NCBI GenBank assembly: GCA_030431455.1
Contig: JAUIJE010000001.1
Span: 842,357 to 906,356, forward strand
Direction: 5' to 3'
From: a bacterium
GTDB taxonomy: Bacteria; Myxococcota; UBA727; JAUIJE01
DNA length: 64,000 nt
Each line of letters starts with the position of its first letter. Positions within the stretch are counted from its first letter, which is position 1. The notes beneath the pieces are model-generated. The model was given only the letters and a program-made list of their open reading frames with translations. It had not been told where the DNA came from and searched no databases. Positions 57,813-64,000 of this stretch are shown here, piece after piece. The position numbers and the translations under genes were made by a program.

Positions 57813-58817
57813 ATGAACAACACCTTCCTCGGCGCCACCTACGACGTGCTCGGCATCGGCAACGCCATCGTCGACGTGCTCGCCCAAGTGAACGACGACT
57901 TCCTCGACACCCACCGCATCCCCAAAGGCAAGATGTTGCTCATCGACGAGCCGACGGGTGACAAGCTGTACGTGGAGATGACCGACCCCGTCACCGCCTC
58001 CGGTGGCTCGGCGGGCAATACCATTGCGGGCATCGCCGACCTCGGGGGCAAAGCCGCCTACATCGGCAAGGTCAAAGACGACGAGCTCGGCACCAAGTTC
58101 CGCCGGGACATCGAATCGTTGGGCGTGCATTTCCCCACCACCCCCGCCACCGGGGGCTTGTCCACCGCGCGCTGCTTGGTGTTGGTCACCCCCGACGGCG
58201 AGCGCACCATGAACACCTTCCTCGGGGCCTGCACCACCCTCGAGCCCCACGACGTCGACGAGGAGGCGGTGGAGCTGTCCAAGGTTACCTACCTCGAGGG
58301 CTACCTGTTCGATCCCCCGATGGCCAAGGACGCGTTCCGCAAAGCGGTCAAGCTCGCCCACCAACACCAACGCGCGGTGTCGCTGTCGTTGTCGGACCCG
58401 TTCTGCGTCGACCGCCACAAGGAAGATTTCCTCGAGCTGGTGCGCGGCGACGTCGACATCCTGTTCGCCAATGAGGACGAGATCGCGGCGCTCCTCGACG
58501 TGACCGACTTCGACGATGCGGTGCGCAAAGTGCGCGAGCTCCACACCATGGGCTGCCTCACCCGGGGGGCCAAGGGCAGTGTCATTGTCACGGCCGACGA
58601 GGTCATCGAGGTCCCGGCGGAGAAGGCCACCGTGGTGGACACCACCGGGGCAGGGGACTTGTACGCGTCGGGCTTTTTGTTCGGCTTTACCCAAGGCCGT
58701 GACCTCCAGACCTGCGCGACCATGGGCTCGGCGGCCGCGGCCGAGGTGATCAGCCACGTGGGGGCCCGCCCGGAGGTGAGCCTGAAGAAACTGTTCGCGG
58801 ACAAGGGTCTTCTGTGA
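57813..58817 (+). CDS. adenosine kinase (PfkB family)
   Basis: 334 residues. GIGNAIVDVLAQVND at the start, SGGSAGNTIAGIADLGG, then the PfkB signature VVDTTGAGDLYASGFLFGF with the catalytic Asp. The N-terminal and middle parts match the bacterial adenosine-kinase group of PfkB sugar kinases; ribokinase-like alternatives are possible but less likely beside apt and mtnP. It should make AMP from adenosine. The stop overlaps the next GTG (GTGA). Confidence 0.88.
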   Translation: MNNTFLGATYDVLGIGNAIVDVLAQVNDDFLDTHRIPKGKMLLIDEPTGDKLYVEMTDPVTASGGSAGNTIAGIADLGGKAAYIGKVKDDELGTKFRRDIESLGVHFPTTPATGGLSTARCLVLVTPDGERTMNTFLGACTTLEPHDVDEEAVELSKVTYLEGYLFDPPMAKDAFRKAVKLAHQHQRAVSLSLSDPFCVDRHKEDFLELVRGDVDILFANEDEIAALLDVTDFDDAVRKVRELHTMGCLTRGAKGSVIVTADEVIEVPAEKATVVDTTGAGDLYASGFLFGFTQGRDLQTCATMGSAAAAEVISHVGARPEVSLKKLFADKGLL

Positions 58818-59419
58818 GCGCGTTCGCGGTCCCCGACGACATCGCCGCGGCCCTGACCGACAACGATTGGCTCAATCAGGTGTACGACGCCCTCGGCCCG
58901 CCCCGCGACGTGCGGGTCGACGAGCGCTTCGACATCGAGGTCGAGGTCCGCGGGGGCCAAACCTACTGCATCCGGTACAAGGGCGGCGCGCTCCAGGGCA
59001 AAAAAGGGTTCGCCCGGGGCGAGCCGTTCATCGCCGTGTCCCTCGACGACAAAGGCTGGGCCCTGGCCCAGAAGGTCCTGCGCGCGGCCGCGGCCGGCTT
59101 CCCCGACGCCCCGTTGGCCCAGCGCCAGCTGGACAAGCTGCGCGGCCTCGACGCCGGCGCCCTGCGCGATCTCTATGTCGCGCTGGCCGGGCTTCAGGAC
59201 GCGGCCCTCGCCGGCCAGGTCGGGGACGTGGCCGTGACCTGCGCCCGCGGGCCCATCGAGTCCGCGACCCGCACTGTCACCGTGACACTTCCCGCGGGGG
59301 CGGTGGACGACATGCTGCGCGGGCAGGGGCGGCCCCAGGACGCCCAACTCGGCGGCGATGGGCGCCTCAAGACCGAGGCCGCGGCTGCGTTTTCGCCGTT
59401 TGTGGCCCGGGCCGGCTGA
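58814..59419 (+). CDS. hypothetical protein coupled to adenosine kinase
   Basis: 201 residues from GTG 58814, overlapping the upstream stop. The central part (FDIEVEVRGGQTYCIRYKGGALQGKKGFARGEPFIAVSLDDKGW) is somewhat like SCP2-type lipid-carrier domains (short strands, a basic GKKGF turn), but I do not assign it. No signal or membrane segment. Its role in adenine salvage is unknown. Confidence 0.65.
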   Translation: MSAFAVPDDIAAALTDNDWLNQVYDALGPPRDVRVDERFDIEVEVRGGQTYCIRYKGGALQGKKGFARGEPFIAVSLDDKGWALAQKVLRAAAAGFPDAPLAQRQLDKLRGLDAGALRDLYVALAGLQDAALAGQVGDVAVTCARGPIESATRTVTVTLPAGAVDDMLRGQGRPQDAQLGGDGRLKTEAAAAFSPFVARAG

Positions 59420-59457
59420 CAGTTCGCGCCTCAGGGCGAGACAGTCTTGGTCAATCT

Positions 59458-59487
59458 GGCTCAAGTCCCGGATCCGGGATTTGAGCC
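59458..59487. repeat. 30-bp nearly perfect palindrome
   Basis: ggctcaagtcccgga / tccgggatttgagcc form a 15-bp inverted repeat with no spacer, with one G-T pair. It lies between the stop at 59419 and the next gene. No T-run follows, so a factor-binding site, a slow terminator or an RNA-processing hairpin is possible. Confidence 0.7.
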
Positions 59488-59563
59488 CGCCGGCTCACAA
59501 AGAGACAGCTTCTGCAAGGGCCCCCGCAGGTGGTGGACGATGCGTGGGACCGCAGGAGAAGCC

Positions 59564-59866
59564 GTGGGACAAGACACGACAGCACCGGCCATCGCAGAAC
59601 TCGTGGACGCCTTCCTGGCCCTGGCCCGGGAGGTCCACCCCGCGGCCGACATCCGCGTGACCAGCAACCAGGTGCAGGTCTACGTGGAGGAACGACTGCT
59701 CGCGACGGTGTGGCCGCTGGCGATGCATGTCACCGTGACGTTCCCCGGGGGACAGGTCAAAGGCGAGGTCGCCAAGTCCCTGGACTCCAGCCGCATGTTG
59801 ATGCTTCGTCCCCAAAAAGGGCTGAACGAAGACTTTGTGCGCAACCTGCTCGTCGCCGCGGGCTGA
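59564..59866 (+). CDS. hypothetical protein
   Basis: 100 residues from GTG 59564, chosen because AGGAG lies 6 bases upstream; an ATG at 59540 and the ORF start 59447 are less well placed. It has a short amphipathic N-terminus (PAIAELVDAFLALAREVHP) and a beta-rich part (VTSNQVQVYVEERLLATVWPLAMHVTVTF). No known family. It precedes the barrel protein on the same strand. Confidence 0.6.
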   Translation: MGQDTTAPAIAELVDAFLALAREVHPAADIRVTSNQVQVYVEERLLATVWPLAMHVTVTFPGGQVKGEVAKSLDSSRMLMLRPQKGLNEDFVRNLLVAAG

Positions 59867-59902
59867 CCGCGGCGGGCCCCGACCGCGGTAGACTCCGGCA
59901 CG

Positions 59903-61504
59903 TTGACCGTGCGACCGCGACCGGCCCGATCGCTGCCCCTGTGGGGGGTGTGCGCGAGCATGGTGCTCACCGCGACCGCGGCCGCCCAACCCGACAACGC
60001 CCCGCGCGCGCCCGACGAGCACGCCCCCGCGTCCCAGCCCGCCGACCCTGACCCGGGGGCGCCCGAGCGGGAGACCATTCGCCTCGGCGATCGCCGGGGC
60101 CTGCTCGACAACAAAGAACGCGACGTCGAGACCCACGAGCAGGTCAAGCCCTACGTCAAGCTGGTCACCCGGGGCGTGCATCTCAGCGTGGACTTCACGC
60201 CCACCTACGATCGTTTCTATCCTCACGAACTCGCCGGCCAAGCATTGGCATTGCGTGACCAGGCCCGCGAAGCCATCGGCGGCCCCGCCCCCATCGACGC
60301 GGGGGAGAGCGGCAGCCTGAGCTTCATCGTGCTGCCCACGTTCAAGTACAACCCCGACGAAGGCTTCGGCGCGGGGGTGGCCATCCCCATCGTCTGGGAC
60401 GAGGCCGACGTCTCGCCGTACAAATACAGCTTCACCGTACAGCTCGTGGCCAGCACCAAGCTCGTGCAGGACTACCAACTGCTGTACGACATCGTCGACA
60501 TCCTCGGCTTCCCCTTGCGCCTCACCGGGGCGGTGGGTTTTCACGCCCTCGGCGACGAACCCTTCTGCGGGCTCGGCTCGGCCGCGACCTGCGACCCCGT
60601 CGCGGCCCAGACCGCGGCCGCCAACGCGGGGCTCACCGGGAGCGCGGCCGAAGAATACGCGGCCAAGGTCTACGTGATGCGGCTGCTCCGCCCCAAAAAC
60701 TGGAGCGTGCTGCGCTTCAAGTTCTTCGACTTCATGGGCAAGTGGGAACTCTTCGGGGGGTTGCGGAGCGAGTACTACCTGCCCGGGTTTTTCGGCAATG
60801 TGCTGGCCGGCGAGCTGTTCGAGCCGGGGCCGTACCCCGGCTCGGCGCTCGAGCGACGCGACCCCGCGGGCGAGCCCGGTTACGTGAACATCCCGCAGGT
60901 GGGCCTGATGCTCGATTCCCGCGACTTCGAGCCGTCGGTGCGCTCGGGCTACTGGCTCGAAGCCTCGACCCGGTTGGGGGCGCCGTACCTGAGCTCGTGG
61001 AACTTCGTCGGGTTCAACACCACCTTGCGCTTCTATGTCCCATTGTTGCCGTCCAAGACCCTGACCTGGGCCACGCGCGGCATCGGCGATTGGATCATCG
61101 GGGACGCGCCGGTGCAGGAGCTCGTCCGGGTCGGCGGCGCCAACGACTACCGCGCGTTCGGCGGGCTCGCGGTGGGGCGGGGCATGCGCCAGCAGCGGCA
61201 CCCGGGCCACCTCAAGCTCGCGTACCAGACCGAGCTGCGCTGGGACGCCATCCGCTTCGACGTCGACAGCTTCTCCCTCGGGTTCGAGTTTTTGGGCTTC
61301 ATCGACGCCGGGGTCGTGCTCGCCGACGGCGTCGATTTTACCGTCAACGACGGCCTGTTGCGCCCGCTCACGCCCCTGGTCACCGGCGGGATGGGCCTGC
61401 GCTGGGTCATCAACCGCACGATCATCGTACGCGCCGATGTCGGCTTCAGCCGCGAGGAAGGGCTCGTGCCGCAGCTGTACATCGACAGCGGGCACCTTTT
61501 TTAG
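59903..61504 (+). CDS. outer-membrane beta-barrel protein (Omp85/surface-antigen C-terminal type)
   Basis: 533 residues; the start is TTG 59903 or GTG 59909. A signal peptide (LPLWGVCASMVLTATAAAQ) precedes a Pro/Asp-rich stretch, then about 400 residues of alternating beta strands. VPLLPSKTLTWATRGIGDWI, then GGANDYRAFGGLAVGRGMRQ, resembles the substrate-loop region of Omp85/BamA-like 16-stranded barrels (Bac_surface_Ag). POTRA domains are not evident. It may be a patatin-type or TamA-like surface barrel. Strongly secreted, but the exact family is uncertain. Confidence 0.72.
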   Translation: MTVRPRPARSLPLWGVCASMVLTATAAAQPDNAPRAPDEHAPASQPADPDPGAPERETIRLGDRRGLLDNKERDVETHEQVKPYVKLVTRGVHLSVDFTPTYDRFYPHELAGQALALRDQAREAIGGPAPIDAGESGSLSFIVLPTFKYNPDEGFGAGVAIPIVWDEADVSPYKYSFTVQLVASTKLVQDYQLLYDIVDILGFPLRLTGAVGFHALGDEPFCGLGSAATCDPVAAQTAAANAGLTGSAAEEYAAKVYVMRLLRPKNWSVLRFKFFDFMGKWELFGGLRSEYYLPGFFGNVLAGELFEPGPYPGSALERRDPAGEPGYVNIPQVGLMLDSRDFEPSVRSGYWLEASTRLGAPYLSSWNFVGFNTTLRFYVPLLPSKTLTWATRGIGDWIIGDAPVQELVRVGGANDYRAFGGLAVGRGMRQQRHPGHLKLAYQTELRWDAIRFDVDSFSLGFEFLGFIDAGVVLADGVDFTVNDGLLRPLTPLVTGGMGLRWVINRTIIVRADVGFSREEGLVPQLYIDSGHLF

Positions 61505-61526
61505 CCTTCGCGTTTAGCGCGCGCCT

Positions 61527-63215
61527 CTAGGCTTCGTACTGGGGGAGGAAGCCTTGCCAGCGCTTTTTGCGTTCGCTCTCGGCCGGCAGCGTAAACGCGG
61601 TGGGCACGATGTCGAGCAGGGCCTGCTCGTCGACGTCGTCGATGAGCTCTTTCGGCAGGTACCGCGCGCCGTATTCGCGGTAGATGCCCGAGCGCACGAA
61701 GTGATCGAACAGCGCGGGGTCGAGGTGCCCGTCCTTTTTCATGAAGCCCATGATGCGCATCGACTCCGACAAGGTCTTGCCCTTCTTGTAGGGCCGGTCT
61801 TGGGCGGTGAGGGCCTCGAACACGTCGGCGATGGCCATGATGCGCGCCGGCACCGACATGTCCCCCGCGTAGATGCCCTTGGGGTAGCCGCTGCCGTCCA
61901 TCTTCTCGTGGTGGCCGCCGGCGTACTCGGGCACGCGCATGAGATTCTTCGGAAAGGGCAGGGCCTCGAGCATCTTGATGGTCTGGACCATGTGGCCGTT
62001 GATCACCAAACGCTCGGGCTCGGTGAGGGTGCCGCGGGAGATGGTGAGGTTCTCGAGTTCGTCGTCGGAGAGCAGGGGCAAAGAGGCGCCCTGGTGGACC
62101 CAGGTGCGTTTGCCAATGTCTCTGATTTTGTCCTGTGCTTCCTGGGGCAAAAACTCGCCCCCCACGTTGGACTTCTCCAAGAACGCGAGCTCCTCGTCGA
62201 GGGTGGCCAACGTCTTGGTCAGGGCGTCGTCGTCGACGTCCGCTCCCGCGAGCTTCTGTTTGAGGTGTTCGATCTCGGCGTCGCGCTTGAGCACCTCAAA
62301 CCGCGCGCGCACTTCGCCGATGCGGTCGGCGATGGTCTCGAGCTTGGTGGCCTTGTCCATGACGTGAACCGGGGTGGTCACCTTGCCACAGTCGTGCATC
62401 CAGGCCGCGATGCGCAGCTCGTACCACTCGTCGGGGCCGAGGTCGAAATCCGCAAACGGCCCCTCGGTGGCGTCACACACCGAGCGGGTGATCATCTCGG
62501 TGAGCACCGGCACCCGTTCGCAGTGACCGCCGGTGTAGGGCGACTTGGCGTCGATGGCGGCCGCGATCATCTTGATGAAGCTCTCGAGGAGCTCCTTTTG
62601 TCCCTCGAGCAACAGCTGGTTGTCGAGCGCGACCCCCGCTTGGGCGGCGAGGGCTTCGACCACCGCTTGGTCCTCTTCATCGAACGGCATCACCTGGCCG
62701 TCGTCGTCTTGGGCGTTGAGGAGTTGAAGCACGCCGATGACGTCGCCCCGGTTGCCGATCATGGGAACTGTGAGCAGCGACTTGCTGCGGTAGCCGTTGC
62801 GCTCGTCGAAAATCTTGGTGCCGGAAAAGTCGAACCCCTCGGCGTGGTACGCGTCGGGCACGTGCACCGTCTCCTTTACGTTGGCGGCGTGGGTCGCGAC
62901 GTTGTGGGTGTTGGGCGCCCCGGTCTTTTGGTCCCGGAGGGGAATGGGGGGCAGCTCGATGGCTTTGCCGGTGGTGCCCCCGAGGGCGATGCCCAGGCTG
63001 TCGGTCCGCATGATCACGAACTGCAGGTGGTCGTCGTCGGTGCGCAGGTACAGTGTGCCCCCGTCGGCCTGGCACAGCTTCTTGGCCTCGAGGAGGATCA
63101 TCTCGATCAGCCGGTCTTTGTCCTGCTCCTTGCCGAGGGCGACGCCCACCCGGTGCACAAGCTGGAGACGGGCGATCTTGTCGCGGAGGCGGTCGACGGG
63201 GGATGCGCTGGCCAT
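61527..63215 (-). CDS. GAF + HD-GYP domain protein (c-di-GMP phosphodiesterase type)
   Basis: 562 residues. A GAF domain (about 20-200, AKKLCQADGGTLYLRTDDDHLQFV and VPMIGNRGDVIGVLQLLNAQ) precedes an HD-GYP domain (about 215-530) with AAWMHDCGKVTTP (HD) and GHHEKMDGSGYPKGI (HHExxDGxGYP). HD-GYP enzymes hydrolyse cyclic di-GMP to GMP or pGpG. It is cytoplasmic, convergent with the barrel gene and divergent from the small lipoprotein. Confidence 0.92.
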   Translation of the reverse strand: MASASPVDRLRDKIARLQLVHRVGVALGKEQDKDRLIEMILLEAKKLCQADGGTLYLRTDDDHLQFVIMRTDSLGIALGGTTGKAIELPPIPLRDQKTGAPNTHNVATHAANVKETVHVPDAYHAEGFDFSGTKIFDERNGYRSKSLLTVPMIGNRGDVIGVLQLLNAQDDDGQVMPFDEEDQAVVEALAAQAGVALDNQLLLEGQKELLESFIKMIAAAIDAKSPYTGGHCERVPVLTEMITRSVCDATEGPFADFDLGPDEWYELRIAAWMHDCGKVTTPVHVMDKATKLETIADRIGEVRARFEVLKRDAEIEHLKQKLAGADVDDDALTKTLATLDEELAFLEKSNVGGEFLPQEAQDKIRDIGKRTWVHQGASLPLLSDDELENLTISRGTLTEPERLVINGHMVQTIKMLEALPFPKNLMRVPEYAGGHHEKMDGSGYPKGIYAGDMSVPARIMAIADVFEALTAQDRPYKKGKTLSESMRIMGFMKKDGHLDPALFDHFVRSGIYREYGARYLPKELIDDVDEQALLDIVPTAFTLPAESERKKRWQGFLPQYEA

Positions 63216-63319
63216 GGGCTCTGTTGTACCGCAGGCCGCGCCCGCGCGAACAGGCCGGGAACCGGGGGGCTCGTCGCGCGGTCGGCATGTGGGTAGGATG
63301 GGGCGGTGGAGGTGTGACG

Positions 63320-63712
63320 ATGCGGAAGGGACTGTGGCTGTCGATTCTGGTGGTGGCGGGCGTGACAGGCTGCGACGCCGCGCCCCGCAACGCCGCGGTG
63401 GAGTGGGTGACCCGCGACGCGTGGGATGTCGGGTGTGCCCACGCCGCGACGGTGGAGACGTTCAAGGTCAACGAGCGCGGCTGGAAGGTCAAAGGCGAGG
63501 TCTACAGCGTCGACGTGGACGCGACGTTCAAGCTGATCAACCCCTGTGACACCGGCGCGGGGGGCAAGAGCTACAAGCAGTTCGAGTCCGTGAAGTTCAG
63601 CCAAAAGGACATCGAGATGGTCCTGTGCGAGCGCGAGGGCGTGAAGGGCTGGGCCCTCCAGGGCATGGCCGATTCCCGGTGCTGGACCGGCCCCACGCCG
63701 CCGAGTTTGTAG
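63320..63712 (+). CDS. small predicted lipoprotein
   Basis: 130 residues from ATG 63320 with GGAGGTG 7 bases upstream. Signal MRKGLWLSILVVAGVTGC with lipobox VTGC. The mature part has several Cys (VGCAHAA, INPCDTG, VLCEREG, SRCWTG) and beta-strand character. No family is recognised. Longer upstream frames are not protein-like. Confidence 0.75.
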   Translation: MRKGLWLSILVVAGVTGCDAAPRNAAVEWVTRDAWDVGCAHAATVETFKVNERGWKVKGEVYSVDVDATFKLINPCDTGAGGKSYKQFESVKFSQKDIEMVLCEREGVKGWALQGMADSRCWTGPTPPSL

Positions 63713-63873
63713 GGTGATCCGGGCGGCCCAGACGGGTTAATTATTGTTTAAAAACAGCATGTTGCGGGTTGTGGCCGCAACCGCTCGGCGCGGGTTTCGG
63801 ACCCTGTGAAAGCGCTTTGCACATTTTTGGCGGGTCGTCGGCCGGCACGAGAGGGGTTTGCCTGTCGTGGAGG
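63713..63873. other. AT-richer intergenic stretch
   Basis: 161 bp with no gene seen. It includes a markedly AT-rich run (ttaattattgtttaaaaac at 63737-63755), the lowest-GC part of the window, then a return to GC-rich sequence before the tandem repeat. It could hold a promoter or mark the edge of a repeat-bearing region. Confidence 0.5.
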
Positions 63874-64000
63874 GGCTCCTCGCAGAGACGCCTGACGGCG
63901 CTCCGCGAGTGGCTTGGCGGTTTGCTTCGCAAACGCGCATGGCTCCTCGCAGAGACGCCTGACGGCGCTCCGCGAGTGGCTTGGCGGTTTGCTTCGCAAA
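63874..64000. repeat. 67-bp tandem direct repeat with internal hairpins, running off the window
   Basis: The unit ggctcctcgcagagacgcct... begins at 63874 and again at 63941, and the visible 60 bp of copy 2 match copy 1. Each unit holds an imperfect 31-bp hairpin (63879-63909: ctcgc-gag-cgcc / ggcg-ctc-gcgag, loop tgac) and a tttgc-ttc-gcaaa stem (63921-63933). It looks like a REP/BIME-type element or minisatellite. Confidence 0.85.

Noticed and set aside
59458..59487. rho-independent terminator
   Set aside because: No T-run follows the palindrome on either strand.
63748..63999. minus-strand ORF through the terminal repeat
   Set aside because: It merely translates the repeat unit and its flank; no start signal, and repeated peptides mirror the DNA repeat.
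63874..64000. CRISPR array
   Set aside because: The whole 67-bp unit is identical between copies, so there are no variable spacers.

Overview
This is a GC-rich (about 68-70 % by eye), densely coded bacterial chromosome segment. I place it in the Myxococcota / former Deltaproteobacteria. The reasons are a receiver-DUF4388-DnaJ response regulator, several lipoproteins with Asp-Gly linkers, a Kelch lipoprotein, a GAF-HD-GYP protein, and an outer-membrane-barrel/SppA fusion. The phylum call is inference, because no rRNA gene is present. There is no prophage, insertion sequence or CRISPR array.

Layout. 1-4.9 kb: the 3' part of a GMC oxidoreductase, a glutaredoxin, and a GTGA-linked trio (unknown protein, PHP-type phosphatase, UPF0104 membrane protein). 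5.2-12.9 kb: the rimP-nusA-ylxR-infB-rbfA-glmM operon. 12.9-18.4 kb: an unknown protein, the receiver/DUF4388/DnaJ regulator and the barrel-SppA protease. 18.5-23.5 kb: a selenium-flavoured stretch with a DUF1697 protein, a previously uncalled-looking selenoprotein gene (in-frame TGA, U-T-G-C motif, bacterial SECIS-like hairpin), ychF, then divergently trmH, selU (tRNA 2-selenouridine synthase) and a thiopurine/selenium methyltransferase. 23.5-29 kb: a lipoprotein, a frameshifted LysR regulator facing a peroxiredoxin-like gene, and smc. 29-37 kb: secreted or lipid-anchored unknown proteins, a TPR protein, an AI-2E-type permease, a cysteine-free protein that may be radical-SAM-like, and a class III nucleotide cyclase. 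37-43 kb: a small cysteine-rich protein, an FMN-binding membrane protein, an M50 protease, a transaldolase-like aldolase and a large Kelch lipoprotein. 43-48 kb: psuG-maf, a membrane protein, pdxJ and a small anchored protein. 47.2-53.1 kb: one long minus-strand pyrimidine operon (membrane protein-pyrR-pyrB-pseudo-pyrC-carA-dNK-cysQ-like). 53.2-59.9 kb: tRNA-Pro with a strong terminator, popT plus an NlpD-like factor, then apt-rlmN-mtnP-adenosine kinase (adenine and methylthioadenosine salvage). 59.9-64 kb: an Omp85-like barrel, the HD-GYP protein, a lipoprotein, and a 67-bp tandem palindromic repeat running off the end.

The most interesting signal is the selenoprotein at 19048-19392. An ordinary gene caller would stop at the TGA and report only a 68-aa TTG-start fragment or nothing. 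The full frame has a perfect Shine-Dalgarno, a thioredoxin/ArsC-like fold signature and a UxxC redox site, and it lies 2 kb from selU. Other oddities are a dihydroorotase homologue without its metal and catalytic residues, a CTG start for ylxR, a LysR gene broken by one base, and degenerate active-site or motif residues in the GMC, LytM and DnaJ domains.
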